Shown: in pieces, positions 26,207-35,579 of the stretch
Layout: each line of letters starts with the position of its first letter
Position numbering within the stretch: position 1 is the first letter of the stretch
NCBI GenBank assembly: GCA_025353725.1
Contig: JANXOF010000086.1
Span: 1-64,000 of the forward strand
Origin: Polyangiaceae bacterium
GTDB lineage: Bacteria > Myxococcota_A > Polyangia > Polyangiales > Polyangiaceae
Direction of reading: 5' to 3'
DNA length: 64,000 nt
Translations under genes and position numbers: made by a program
Notes under the pieces: generated by a model
Told to the model about the DNA's origin: nothing
What the model saw: only the letters and a program-made list of their open reading frames with translations
Database searches by the model: none

Positions 26207-27028
26207 TCACGCGTGCGTGAACTTCGGCGGCCGTCGCTCCATAAACGCTTGCATGGCTTCTTTCACATCCGACGACGCGAGGAATGCCGCGTTCCAAACG
26301 GCTACGAACCGCTCCGCGTCCGCAACGCTGCGACCCTCGCTGAACTCGAGCACCTGCTTTGCTCCCTGTACGACGATGGCTGGGTTGGCCGCGATCTCAC
26401 GCGCCATCTCGCGCGCCGCCGCGATGAGCGCGGACTCATCTGGATATACGTCATTGACCAAGTTGATCCGCAGCGCGCGTTCAGCGTTGATGTCGCGTCC
26501 CGTGAACGCCAATTCTCGGGTGTGCCCATGGCCTATGATTCGCGGAAGGCGTTGAAGGCTCCCGAGATCGGCCACGATAGCGACCTTCACTTCGCGGACG
26601 CTGAACGTAGCGTCGCGCGACGCGATACGCACATCACACGCGGCGATGAGGTCGACACCTGCACCAATGCAGGCCCCCGCGACCGCAGCGATTACGGGCT
26701 TTCGACAGCGCGAGACGGCATCGAATCCGCTTTGCATGTCTCCAATCAGGTCAAGAAGCTTCCCGCGTTCTGCCGCGAGGTTGCCCGCTTCGAGGTGCGG
26801 TAGCAGCGCGGTGGCCATCGCTTTGAGGTCGAGCCCGTATGAAAAGATGCACTGACTGCCACTCAAAATCACGACGCGCACCGAAGGTTCACGGTCGACA
26901 AACGTAAAGAGCGCGGGCAGTTCGCGAAAGAACGCAGGCCCCATCGCGTTACCCTTACCCGGGCCTAAGAGCGTCACCTCCGCGACGCCATCCGCGCACT
27001 CGACACGCATCGATTCATAGGTATTCAC
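26207..27028 (-). CDS. Enoyl-CoA hydratase/isomerase family protein, likely dienoyl-CoA isomerase
   Basis: A 273-residue crotonase-fold enzyme. The oxyanion-hole segments are GNAMG and GACIGAGVDL. Three acidic residues stand at Asp126 (GVDL), Glu146 (VREVKV) and Asp154 (VADLG), with the same spacing (20 and 8) as Asp176, Glu196 and Asp204 of rat ECH1. This suggests isomerisation of 3,5-dienoyl-CoA to 2,4-dienoyl-CoA in oxidation of unsaturated fatty acids. Length is typical of the family without a targeting peptide. The gene is monocistronic here, next to a transposase remnant, and no other beta-oxidation gene is adjacent. The start ATG is at 27028. Confidence 0.92.
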   Translation of the reverse strand: MNTYESMRVECADGVAEVTLLGPGKGNAMGPAFFRELPALFTFVDREPSVRVVILSGSQCIFSYGLDLKAMATALLPHLEAGNLAAERGKLLDLIGDMQSGFDAVSRCRKPVIAAVAGACIGAGVDLIAACDVRIASRDATFSVREVKVAIVADLGSLQRLPRIIGHGHTRELAFTGRDINAERALRINLVNDVYPDESALIAAAREMAREIAANPAIVVQGAKQVLEFSEGRSVADAERFVAVWNAAFLASSDVKEAMQAFMERRPPKFTHA

Positions 27029-27118
27029 GCACGTAACGGTACACCAAGAGCCGAAACGAATGGGCTGGACCCACGAGGGCCGACGGAGACCCCTTCGTTT
27101 GTTGCAGCGCTCTCGGTC

Positions 27119-27146
27119 TTGACTTTTCTGAACGGATCTCTATGGT
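27119..27146 (+). promoter_or_regulatory. Probable sigma-70 promoter for rpsT
   Basis: TTGACT and TATGGT are separated by 16 bases and lie about 140 bases upstream of the rpsT start. The match to -35/-10 consensus is good. The long 5' leader would leave room for control of S20 synthesis, which I cannot identify by eye. Confidence 0.5.
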
Positions 27147-27284
27147 GCGCGGGCTCTGAGCGCTCAAAAGCACCTTCGCGAGCCATCTTGAGACCTTCGA
27201 GACGCTCACTACGAAGCGCAACTGTTACTGAATTCGTCCCTGAACACTCCCTGAAGTCGACTTCGAAATCGAGAGGCAATCGCC

Positions 27285-27557
27285 GTGGCCAATCATCCGT
27301 CAGCAGAAAAGCGGAACCGTCAGCGCGTCAAGCGCACCCTTCGTAACCGTGGCGTCTCTACCGCCGTCCGTACGCTCGTCAAACGCGTTCGCACCGCACT
27401 TCACGCCAAGGACCAAACGGCCGCTACGGCCGCACTCAAAGTCGCGGTCGTGGCTCTCGACAAGGCCGCAACGAAAGGTGTTCTTCATCCGAAGGCAGCC
27501 TCGCGGACGATTTCGCGGCTCGCCGCACAAGTTCACCGAATCGGCGTCGCCGCCTAG
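27285..27557 (+). CDS. rpsT: 30S ribosomal protein S20
   Basis: A 90-residue basic three-helix-bundle protein that binds 16S rRNA at the bottom of the 30S body. MANHPSAEKRNRQ and the KRTLRNRGVSTAVRTLVKRV segment are typical of S20, and the C-terminal helix includes LHPKAASRTISRLAAQV. The start is GTG at 27285 with GAGAGG about 10 bases upstream. The gene stands alone with its own promoter and a hairpin terminator, the usual arrangement for rpsT. Confidence 0.96.
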   Translation: MANHPSAEKRNRQRVKRTLRNRGVSTAVRTLVKRVRTALHAKDQTAATAALKVAVVALDKAATKGVLHPKAASRTISRLAAQVHRIGVAA

Positions 27558-27638
27558 GTTGACCCGGCCGTCGTCGTTCCAAAATCACGCCGCGCTGGGA
27601 ACATCTTGCGCGCACATGACTAGGCACGGCGGTCGGTT

Positions 27639-27665
27639 AAGGCGCTCCAACTAAAGAGCGCCTTT
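27639..27665 (+). terminator. Terminator of rpsT
   Basis: A 9-bp perfect stem AAGGCGCTC / GAGCGCCTT with an 8-base loop lies about 80 bases after the rpsT stop and before the tRNA gene. The stem is flanked by TTA on the left and TTA on the right. Confidence 0.6.
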
Positions 27666-27705
27666 ACAGATCGCGAAGACGACGGTACATCTCCTGCTCA
27701 CACTG

Positions 27706-27781
27706 GTCCCCATCGTCTAGAGGCCCAGGACCGCGGATTTTCACTTCGCTAACAGGGGTTCGAATCCCCTTGGGGACGCCA
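27706..27781 (+). tRNA. tRNA-Glu (anticodon TTC)
   Basis: The 76-base gene folds as a cloverleaf. The acceptor stem GTCCCCA pairs with TGGGGAC, followed by discriminator G and an encoded CCA. The anticodon stem GCGGA/TTCGC holds loop TTTTCAC, giving anticodon TTC. The T arm is CAGGGGTTCGAATCCCCTT. Sequence closely resembles bacterial tRNA-Glu. It reads both GAA and GAG codons and also supplies Glu-tRNA for tetrapyrrole synthesis in organisms using the C5 route. Confidence 0.96.
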
Positions 27782-27943
27782 CTCCCGTTTCCTCTCGTTG
27801 GTCCTGCGAGAGGAGATCCCTGCAACCTCGCCCCGATAACGTCTGTTATCCGTGTGAGGTTTTTCGTTTTATACGTGTCGAGTTTAGCTCTCGCTGTCGA
27901 CAAGGCGTGACCCCACCGATCTTTACGAAAGCGGTGGCCGACT
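27782..27943 (+). other. Post-tRNA spacer with two hairpins
   Basis: CCTCTCG / CGAGAGG (27791-27813, 9-base loop) and GATAAC-GTCT-GTTATC (27835-27850) lie downstream of the tRNA. The second is followed about 9 bases later by TTTTTCGTTTT, so together they may end the tRNA transcript. No protein-coding frame is seen. No integrase gene or duplicated tRNA end is present nearby. Confidence 0.45.
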
Positions 27944-30580
27944 TCACAGCAGGTCGGTCGCGGTGCGAGGGTAGAGCTTTCGGTGGCGAAACGAATAGCC
28001 AAGGATTCCGACGATCCTGGAGAAAGAGCGTCCGACCTCGAAGCCAAGAGGCGGGTAGGGGCATGGCGAGGGCGTGCACACCGCGGGAGTCCCGAAGCGC
28101 GTCAGGATGGCGTCGTCGACGCGCAAGTCCTCGTTCACTTCAAATTCGAAGAAAGGGCCGGGGTCCGGATTGGCGTTGGTAATGGTGAGCGGGCCGGCCA
28201 CCTCGAGAAGCAGGTTCTCGAGCGGCTCGACGTCGAGTCCCGCTTTGCCAGCAAGTTGGGCGACGCTTACGACCAAAGGCACCATCTCGGCGCGGGCGGC
28301 GTTCTCGATGGCTATCGTCACTGACGTGATCTGGCTGACACCGAAGAGCTCGTTGTACACGCCGACAACCGAGATCTGCTGACCCACCTTCGCGCCGGAG
28401 GACGCGCTGCCCGTAAGTGCATCGGCCTTAATCTGAATCCCTTGCCAGGGGCCGCCCGTCAGCCCCTCTTGCAGGTAAAAGCCATTGCCTGTCTTTCGCG
28501 AGGAAACGTAGCCTTGCGTTCTCACGACTGCGCCGCTCGAGGGATGCCCCGCGGCGGCCGGATTCCGAATCGTCGCGATGCTCAGCGGGCAAGGCGTGGC
28601 ACCCGGGTTAGGGACCGCACACGAGTCGCAGGCGTCGCCCGTGCCATCGGCATCGGCATCGGCCTGACTCGGGTTCGCGACCTCCGCGCAGTTGTCGCTC
28701 GCGTTCGAGATGCCGTCGGCATCGAGGTCGTCGCCCGTGGCTCGCGCGCACGTTTGCGTCGGGTCTTCGGGGCAGACATCACACGCGTCGCCAATCGAGT
28801 CCCCGTCTTGGTCCGGTTGCACTCGGTCGTCCATAGGGCGAATGGGGTTGAAGATGGTAGGGCAGTTGTCTTGCGCGTTCGGGATGCCGTCGCCGTCGTG
28901 GTCCTCCGCCGTAATGGCGCCCGTGTAGACGCCAGACCCAAAAACCGAAGCGCCCCGCGACGGAACGCACGTGGGCTCATTTGTAGGTTGCACGGTTTTG
29001 CAAAAATAAAGCGGATAGTACGCTTCCCCAGCGGCGCGGATCGACGCGAGCTTCGGCGGGGTCGAACCCCCGACGCGAACGTCGAGGCACGCTTTTTTTG
29101 GCTTACCGCAGACGTCGGAGCCGACCGCCTCGCATTCTTCTCCAAGGCCGAAGCTGAAGATCGGGTGGCTCATGAGCGCGTCGTCGCCGTACATCGCGCG
29201 TCCGCCGCGGAGGACGAGCGCCACATCTTCCACCCCCGCCTCGATGACGGCGCGGTAGTCCTTGCTCGTTGTCGCGTCGTAGACAGCGATGTCGGCGAGG
29301 TAGCCTTGCTTCAGCATGCCCACGGCGTGGCCTGCCCCAATGGCGAAGGCCGCATTTTCTGTCGCCATGCGCCAGAGATCGGCGTCGCTGAAATGCGCAT
29401 CGAAATACGTTCGATTGAGCGAATCCGCGCATTTGAGTTCGCGGAGCGTATTCATCGATCCTGACGGCACCCAGTCGGTACCTAAAGAGATATTCACGCC
29501 GACGAGATCCAGCATCGCGACCGAAGCCGTGTTCCCATAAAGGTCGACGTTGGACCGAGGCGACCAAACGACCTTCGCCATGCTGTTACGGATGAGAGCG
29601 GCATCGCTCGCCTGCAGCGCAACTCCGTGAATGATGGCCGTCTGCGGTTGCACGAGGTCGACGTCTTTGCCGCTGGTGCACAAGAATTCGTTTCTCGCTT
29701 CCATGTCCACGCCCTCGGAGAGGTGCGGCAGGTAGCTCGCGAGCTGAGACACGTACCCTCCCGTCGTTCCGCCAGGCGAGTAGTCGCATCCGACTTTGAT
29801 ATTCTTTCCCGGTGTACTTAGCGGGAATACGTCAGTGTCCGCGGGTTGCGCGGGCAGGCCCTCGAGCTTGTCGGCCGTCCCGTCGACGTTTCGAACGAGG
29901 CCTGGAACTCCCCCTCCGCCCGCCATCGACGTCGTGCCGCCCATGAGGTGGCGTAACTCACCAAACGCTTGGACGGCTTGGTTCGCGCTGCTCTTGTACG
30001 CCAAGCGCGTATGGCCGCGGCTTCCTTGCCAGTCGCTTCGGTTTTCGTAGCGCTCGCTGCCGTGCGCGAGCGGCGCGTTGTTTTGGTAGGAGACATGCTC
30101 ATGCGGGTTGATGAGACCCGGAGAGATGACCCCGTTGGCGCACGTGATCGTTGATGCCGCCGCATAAGCCGGGTGCGCGGTGCAGTCGCAGGCGGCGCAT
30201 AGAATCGAGCCCGAGTCGTCGAGGAGCACCTCGCCGCGATGCAGCAGTTGGTCGGGCGCGAGTACGGTTCCTTGCAGCACCTTACCTGTCGTTCCGACGT
30301 GCGCCACCTCGCACGTTCCGCTTGAGGTTAGAGCGAGCGGCTCGCGCGCGCACTCGACCACTTTCGGTTGCGGGTTTGCACTCGGATGCGGCTGCGCCGA
30401 GCCGAGCGGTTGAACGGCCTGCACCGCGTCGAGGCCGCCCGCGTCAGAATCGCGCGTGCTCCCTTCAAAGGCGTCGGGGGCCACGTTCTCGCCGTCTCGG
30501 CATGCGAGAAACGACAGGCCGATCGAACCGACAAACAGGGACATGAACATGCCAACCGCAAGCGTGCGAATAAGCTTCAT
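27944..30580 (-). CDS. Exported amidohydrolase-family lipoprotein with thrombospondin type 3 repeats
   Basis: An 878-residue exported protein. The ATG at 30580 opens a signal peptide with lipobox FLAC (Cys27). Residues about 95-560 form a metal-dependent amidohydrolase: the HxH motif is NPHEH (His160, His162), with later IIHGVAL and the metal Asp in GTDWVPSGS. This could deaminate or hydrolyse a cyclic amide or nucleobase-like substrate. Thrombospondin type 3 calcium repeats follow (DHDGDGIPNAQDNCP, DQDGDSIGDACD, DADADGTGDACD), then an OB-fold-like beta domain of about 200 residues. The combination of a cytosolic-type enzyme domain with surface repeats on a lipoprotein is unusual. It is divergent from the SNF2 gene. 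The substrate is unknown. Confidence 0.88.
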   Translation of the reverse strand: MKLIRTLAVGMFMSLFVGSIGLSFLACRDGENVAPDAFEGSTRDSDAGGLDAVQAVQPLGSAQPHPSANPQPKVVECAREPLALTSSGTCEVAHVGTTGKVLQGTVLAPDQLLHRGEVLLDDSGSILCAACDCTAHPAYAAASTITCANGVISPGLINPHEHVSYQNNAPLAHGSERYENRSDWQGSRGHTRLAYKSSANQAVQAFGELRHLMGGTTSMAGGGGVPGLVRNVDGTADKLEGLPAQPADTDVFPLSTPGKNIKVGCDYSPGGTTGGYVSQLASYLPHLSEGVDMEARNEFLCTSGKDVDLVQPQTAIIHGVALQASDAALIRNSMAKVVWSPRSNVDLYGNTASVAMLDLVGVNISLGTDWVPSGSMNTLRELKCADSLNRTYFDAHFSDADLWRMATENAAFAIGAGHAVGMLKQGYLADIAVYDATTSKDYRAVIEAGVEDVALVLRGGRAMYGDDALMSHPIFSFGLGEECEAVGSDVCGKPKKACLDVRVGGSTPPKLASIRAAGEAYYPLYFCKTVQPTNEPTCVPSRGASVFGSGVYTGAITAEDHDGDGIPNAQDNCPTIFNPIRPMDDRVQPDQDGDSIGDACDVCPEDPTQTCARATGDDLDADGISNASDNCAEVANPSQADADADGTGDACDSCAVPNPGATPCPLSIATIRNPAAAGHPSSGAVVRTQGYVSSRKTGNGFYLQEGLTGGPWQGIQIKADALTGSASSGAKVGQQISVVGVYNELFGVSQITSVTIAIENAARAEMVPLVVSVAQLAGKAGLDVEPLENLLLEVAGPLTITNANPDPGPFFEFEVNEDLRVDDAILTRFGTPAVCTPSPCPYPPLGFEVGRSFSRIVGILGYSFRHRKLYPRTATDLL

Positions 30581-30759
30581 CAAGGGTCGTCGCTCCAGGT
30601 CCGAGCGTGAGAGCCGACACGGTAGCGGCCTTCCTCCGTTCGGCCCGAACTCATTTAGGCTGGGACGGAAACGGGACGACGCGCGCCGATCTCCGCGCGT
30701 CGTAGGGGCGAACGCGGACCACTCTTGCCGGTCCTTGCACGCTCGCCTACGACCGACCC

Positions 30760-33700
30760 GTGGTGAAAGAGGGAAGGCCAACGGTTGCGACGAAGGAGTG
30801 CCTTGTCGCACTTTTGAGGCCCTACGACGCGGCGACGCTTTCGCGCGGGCAACAGTGCGCGGCGGAGGGCTGTGTGTCCGCCTTGCGTCGCGGCGCGAAT
30901 GACGAAACCGCGACGGCGATGGTGCGCGACCGCGCGCAGGTTTGCCGGGTCAACTTCATGGCGTATGGCTACGGTGAACTCGATTGCCTCTGTTCGTGCC
31001 CCGCGTTTGCGCGCGACGCGAAGTGCGAGCACGTCGTCGCGGTAGCGCTCACGCTTCTCCGCGATGTGGCGGCTTCGGCGGCTCTTGCCCCCACGGCCAT
31101 CGCAGTGAGCCCTGCTCGCGGGGCGCAGTCCGCTGACGTTGCGCCCTCGAGCGCCGCTGCAGAGGCGCTCCCGGCCATGCTTCACGGTGTCTACTCGACA
31201 TCGCTCTTTCTTTCTCGGCTTTCGCTTCACGCAGGCACGCACGTCGGCGACGGATTCGATCGCTGGTCGCCGCTACCCGATTGGTGGGCTCGTTCCAACG
31301 GCGCAACGACGACCGCCATCAAAGCCGTTCGCCGATTCGTCCTTCTGCACGCCGCGGAGATCGCGCGCGATCTCGAGACGGTTCGTGCGTGGACACCCGC
31401 AGAGTCACCGCTACCGGGTACGGTATTCGCCGACGTCTACGCGAAGCTCGCGGAGCGTTACGTCGCACGTCGCCACGATGCGCAAATCGGGCGCGGCGCG
31501 CCGGGACCCCTCGAAGGTGGTCGCCATCCCGGGTTCGACTTCTTCTACGACGCCCAGCGTGGCGTGTTCGAAGCGCGTGAGCGGCGGACCTCGCTTCTCA
31601 CGGCTCCCTTTCGCCTCGCGTTCGCTTTGCCGCTCGCGTCGCGTGCGGAGCCGCGGTTTGAAGAGGGCGCGCTCGAGGGCTACGGCGCGGCCGACGCGTG
31701 GGATCTTTTCGCGCTCCGTGCGGTGCTCATCGCGATGGCCGAGCGCACCGAAGATGCCGTGTTCGCGCTTGAACATGAGCTAGGTCGACCGGTGTGGGAC
31801 CATGTGCTCGAGCAGCTCGGCCACACGGAAACCAAGCCTTCAGAGGTCCGTGAGTGGTCGTTCGCGCTCGTGCAAACGTATCGCTCGGGCGAGTATCGAC
31901 TCATCCCTTTTTCGCGTCGCACACTCATGAGTGGCAAGCCGTCAAAGTGGAAGAAGGAAACCTTCGAGACTCTCTACGTCGAACTTGATGAGTCGCTCAC
32001 GCTCGAACGGGAGATCGCGCGTGTCGCGATGTGCAACGTCGAGCGAGCGTCCGAGGCGCGTCTTGTCCTTGGCAAGCCGCACGGTCACGAGCTCCTGCGG
32101 CTCCTCTCGACTCACCCAAACGTACGCTGGCAAACCACGGCGAAGTCAGACCCCGAAAACGAAGTGCTCGCCGAGGTTATCGCGGGTGATCTGGCGATGC
32201 GCATGGAGCCAGGCGAAGGCGGTGCGCTCACGCCTTCTTTCAGGGTTGGGACACGCGCGGTGCCCGCTTCGCTCCTCGGTGGCGGTGAGAGTCTAGGCCT
32301 TCGCGCGGCGATGAGCGGCACGACGATCGTTTCGGTGTTCGTACCGCCGGCGCTTCGGCCTTGGCTTGATGCGTCGCAGCGCGTCGGCTCAGCGATGGCC
32401 TTTCCGAGTGAGTCCGTGCCGAGGCTTCTTACCGCGACGCAGGCGCTTCTCCAAGCAGGCGTTGTTGAGCTGCCGCGTGAGACGCTCGGCATCGAGCTCC
32501 CGTACGAACCGTCGCCCGCGCTTCGCGTCGAGTGGAAGCCCGCAGGCGCCGCTACGCTCGAGATCTTCATCACGGTTCATCCGCGAGCGCCGCTCGTCGC
32601 GCCGGGAAAAGGCCCGCCGCTTTTCACGTTCGCGGAGGGAGACCAACGGTTTTTCGTCGACCGCGACTTGCCGCGCGAACTGCTTCTTGCCGAAGAGTCG
32701 CGGGCTCACATTCAAGCTCCCGTCGTTTGGGACCACGCAAACGGCCATACAGACAGCCTCGAGGACACGCTGGCGCTCGCGGAGTACCTCGACAGCAACC
32801 CGCTCGGCCTCGCGATTGAAGTGAAGGTCGGTAAGGCGCCGACTGTGACCGCCTGGTCGGACGCCGCGCGCAGTCTCAACATCAAAAAAGACGGTTCGTG
32901 GCTTGTGGTCGGAGGTGCGCTCGACGTGGCCGGCGTGAAACTTACGCTCGGCGACGTACTCAACGCCGCGCGCCTCGCCCAACGTTTCGTCAAAGCGGCG
33001 GATGGCGTTTTTCTCGAGCTCTCGAAAGAGGCTATCGAAAAGCTGCGACCCGTGGCCATCGCCACGGAACTCGGAGGCGCGGCAAACGGCGAAGACGCGC
33101 GCATGCACGATGCCTTCGGCTCGATTCTCGCCGACGCACGTAGCCTTTTTGCGGACGTCAACGGCGCGGATCTCGACGCCTACGTCAAGCGCTTTGAAGA
33201 GCGAGACACGCGCGTTGTCGTTCCCGCCCTCGAGGTGGGCACGCTCCGTCCTTACCAACGCGACGGCGTCGCGTGGATGCTCGGCCTCGCGACGTGGGCG
33301 CCTGGGTGCATTCTCGCGGACGACATGGGGCTTGGCAAAACCGTGCAAACTGCATGTGTTCTTAAAGCACGCGCCCCGCTCGGCCCTCAACTCATTATTG
33401 CGCCGGCTTCCGTGACGTCGAACTGGATGTCGGAGCTCGCGCGGTTTGTACCAAGCTTGAAGTCGCGCTGGTACAACGAGGAGCGAGGCCTGTCCGTCGC
33501 AGAGCTCGGCCCGTCCGACGTGTTGGTCATCTCGTACGGTCTGTTGCAAAACAGCCGTGAGCTTTTCGCCAACGTGCGCTTTGCGACGGTCGTAGTCGAC
33601 GAAGCGCAGTACGTGAAAAACGCGACCGCTCAGCGCACGGACGCGGTTCGTTCAGTCGTGCGGGATTTCACGATCACGCTCACGGGAACGCCGCTCGAGA

Positions 33701-34623
33701 ATCACCTTGGCGAGCTTTTCAGCATCGTTGACCTCGCCTTCCCAGGTCTGCTCGGAACGGAGCCCACGTTTCGGGAGCGCTTTCGTAAGCCGATTGAGGG
33801 AGCCCAGCGCGACGAGGTTCGCCTCAACGTGCTCGGGCGGCTTCTCGAGCCGTTCCTGCTAAGGCGGACACGCGCGAAAGTGCTCGAGGAGCTTCCTCAA
33901 CGCGAGGAGATTACCGAGTACATCGACCTCGATCCCGAGGAGCGAAAGCGTTACCTCGCGCTGCGACTCGCGTGTGAACAGCAGTTCGCAAAGCGTAAAA
34001 AGGGTGAGACTGCCGCGCAGCTCAAGATTGCTCTTTTCGCAGCCCTGACGCGCCTTCGGCAGCTCGCTTGTGACGTGCGCCTCGTCGACCCCTCGTACAC
34101 GGGGCCGTCGTCGAAGATCACGCGCGCCGTGGAGATTTGTCGGGAGCTTGCGGATGAGGGGAATCGAGCTCTTGTGTTCAGCCAGTTCACGCAGTTCCTC
34201 GGCAAGTTGAGACCCGAGCTCACGGCGGCAGGTCTTCGCGTCGCGTACCTCGCGGGGGAGACGCCCACCGCAAAGCGGCGAGGGATCGTCGAGGCGTTTC
34301 AGCGCGGCGAGTACGACGTTTTTTGCGTCTCTTTGCTCGCCGGCGGTACGGGGCTCAACTTGACGCGCGCAAGTTACGTCATTCACACGGATCCGTGGTG
34401 GAACCCCGCGGCGGAGGAGCAGGCCACGTCGCGGGCGCATCGCATGGGGCAAACCGAGCCGGTCACGGTCTACCGCCTCGTCGCGCGCGGCACGATTGAA
34501 GAGGCCGTCCTCGCGATGCACGCGTCGAAAAAGGAACTCGCCTCCGCAGTGCTTGAGGGAAAGTCGAGCGGCAAGGCCACGACGTCGGCCGAGTTGCTCG
34601 AGCTTCTTCGGTTCGGCGAGTGA
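30760..34623 (+). CDS. SNF2-family helicase with N-terminal SWIM zinc finger
   Basis: A 1287-residue DNA-dependent ATPase. A SWIM zinc finger lies at residues 78-91 (CLCSCPAF...CEHVV; CxC-x8-CxH). A long middle region of about 700 residues has no domain I can name. The SNF2 ATPase begins near residue 825: DDMGLGKT (854-861) is Walker A, DEAQ (947-950) is motif II, and TGTPLENHLGELFSI is motif III. The helicase C domain contains VFSQFTQFLGKL and HTDPWWNPAAEEQATSRAHRMGQ. Such SWIM-SNF2 proteins are widespread in myxobacteria and actinobacteria and are thought to remodel protein-DNA complexes during transcription or repair. The start is GTG at 30760. The gene ends 10 bases from the convergent protease gene. 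Confidence 0.94.
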   Translation: MVKEGRPTVATKECLVALLRPYDAATLSRGQQCAAEGCVSALRRGANDETATAMVRDRAQVCRVNFMAYGYGELDCLCSCPAFARDAKCEHVVAVALTLLRDVAASAALAPTAIAVSPARGAQSADVAPSSAAAEALPAMLHGVYSTSLFLSRLSLHAGTHVGDGFDRWSPLPDWWARSNGATTTAIKAVRRFVLLHAAEIARDLETVRAWTPAESPLPGTVFADVYAKLAERYVARRHDAQIGRGAPGPLEGGRHPGFDFFYDAQRGVFEARERRTSLLTAPFRLAFALPLASRAEPRFEEGALEGYGAADAWDLFALRAVLIAMAERTEDAVFALEHELGRPVWDHVLEQLGHTETKPSEVREWSFALVQTYRSGEYRLIPFSRRTLMSGKPSKWKKETFETLYVELDESLTLEREIARVAMCNVERASEARLVLGKPHGHELLRLLSTHPNVRWQTTAKSDPENEVLAEVIAGDLAMRMEPGEGGALTPSFRVGTRAVPASLLGGGESLGLRAAMSGTTIVSVFVPPALRPWLDASQRVGSAMAFPSESVPRLLTATQALLQAGVVELPRETLGIELPYEPSPALRVEWKPAGAATLEIFITVHPRAPLVAPGKGPPLFTFAEGDQRFFVDRDLPRELLLAEESRAHIQAPVVWDHANGHTDSLEDTLALAEYLDSNPLGLAIEVKVGKAPTVTAWSDAARSLNIKKDGSWLVVGGALDVAGVKLTLGDVLNAARLAQRFVKAADGVFLELSKEAIEKLRPVAIATELGGAANGEDARMHDAFGSILADARSLFADVNGADLDAYVKRFEERDTRVVVPALEVGTLRPYQRDGVAWMLGLATWAPGCILADDMGLGKTVQTACVLKARAPLGPQLIIAPASVTSNWMSELARFVPSLKSRWYNEERGLSVAELGPSDVLVISYGLLQNSRELFANVRFATVVVDEAQYVKNATAQRTDAVRSVVRDFTITLTGTPLENHLGELFSIVDLAFPGLLGTEPTFRERFRKPIEGAQRDEVRLNVLGRLLEPFLLRRTRAKVLEELPQREEITEYIDLDPEERKRYLALRLACEQQFAKRKKGETAAQLKIALFAALTRLRQLACDVRLVDPSYTGPSSKITRAVEICRELADEGNRALVFSQFTQFLGKLRPELTAAGLRVAYLAGETPTAKRRGIVEAFQRGEYDVFCVSLLAGGTGLNLTRASYVIHTDPWWNPAAEEQATSRAHRMGQTEPVTVYRLVARGTIEEAVLAMHASKKELASAVLEGKSSGKATTSAELLELLRFGE

Positions 34624-34633
34624 ACCGCGGCGT

Positions 34634-35422
34634 TTAGTTTCCGACGGTCTTCACCCACGCGATGAACGCGGCGTCGATCCGGGTGAGCTGGTCGAGCCCC
34701 CGAACGGGGTCTGGCTGCCGCGCAACACCGACGAGTTGATGCGTGCGCTTGCCGTTTTCGACGAGGAAAAGGCCTGCGCCTGAGTCACCGGCTTCGGAAA
34801 AGAGCTTAACAGCGATTCCGTGTGCGTAGCCGAATTCCTCCGCCGACGAGATTTCGAGTCCGCCAATGAAGTCGAGTGGGGCTTCAGGGTCGATATACGT
34901 TCGCACTTTTGTCACGCCGAGTGCCTTCTTTTCACCCGCAACTCGCGATGTGACATCGGTGAGCTGCCCGTAGTTCGCGATGTCGATGGGCTCGCTTAGG
35001 ACGATGACGCCAATGTCCGGGATGGCGACGTCTTCGTAGTTTCGGTCGAGCATCTGAACTCGTTTGGACCGAACCTTTTTGTGGCCGGCATTCGGAGCCA
35101 CGACCTCCCAGGAGTGAAACTTCGACGCATCGAGACAGTGCGCGGCCGTCACGACCATCGTTTTAGAGATCAGCGTACCGGTGCACAAACCGTCTCCGTC
35201 GATGAGAACGTTCACCACCTCCTCGAGGTTTGAGTCTGTCGTGGGCGTCGGTTCCGGGATGTTGATCGATCCCGCGGCAGGCGTATGGCCTCCACCTGCA
35301 GACCTCGGCGTTCCGATGGGAGAAGCGGGGCCAGCAGCCGCGAGATCCGCGTCCCCTTCAGAGGTTGCGGAACTACACCCGACCACAACGGCAAGAGAAA
35401 GAAGGTAAACGGCTCGGCGCAT
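34634..35422 (-). CDS. Trypsin-like serine protease, lipoprotein
   Basis: A 262-residue exported S1-family protease. The ATG at 35422 opens a signal peptide with lipobox VVGC (Cys16). A Pro/Gly-rich linker leads to the protease domain: His95 in VTAAHC, Asp136 in PDIGVIVL and Ser214 in GDSGAG. The last motif usually reads GDSGGP; Ala and Gly at the end are unusual but found in some bacterial S1 proteases. There is no IVGG-type activation site, and the domain starts near LEEVVNVL. The second trypsin-like gene lies about 1.2 kb away in the same direction but is not close in sequence. Confidence 0.88.
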   Translation of the reverse strand: MRRAVYLLSLAVVVGCSSATSEGDADLAAAGPASPIGTPRSAGGGHTPAAGSINIPEPTPTTDSNLEEVVNVLIDGDGLCTGTLISKTMVVTAAHCLDASKFHSWEVVAPNAGHKKVRSKRVQMLDRNYEDVAIPDIGVIVLSEPIDIANYGQLTDVTSRVAGEKKALGVTKVRTYIDPEAPLDFIGGLEISSAEEFGYAHGIAVKLFSEAGDSGAGLFLVENGKRTHQLVGVARQPDPVRGLDQLTRIDAAFIAWVKTVGN

Positions 35423-35579
35423 TGACCCCGAGAGATGCAGGAGGCGGGCCATCGAGATCGACCCGTCGATCGACGGTCGTGGTTCCCGTCTCCCGTGAGC
35501 CCACGCGAGCCAGGTGGTCGAAGGATCCATGAACCTTTGCCCACTGTCACAAACCTTGCTCGCTGGCAGGAGCGAGCCA

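Noticed and set aside
27706-27781. tRNA-Glu as an integration site for a mobile element
   Set aside because: No integrase, no duplicated tRNA 3' end and no composition change next to it; the AT-rich island lies 1.5 kb away with another gene pair between.
28442-29464. Long plus-strand open frame opposite the amidohydrolase gene
   Set aside because: Repetitive Val/Arg/Ala shadow; the minus strand encodes the calcium-type repeats.
32389-33549. Long minus-strand open frame opposite the SNF2 gene
   Set aside because: Arg/Glu-rich shadow of the helicase coding strand without any domain.
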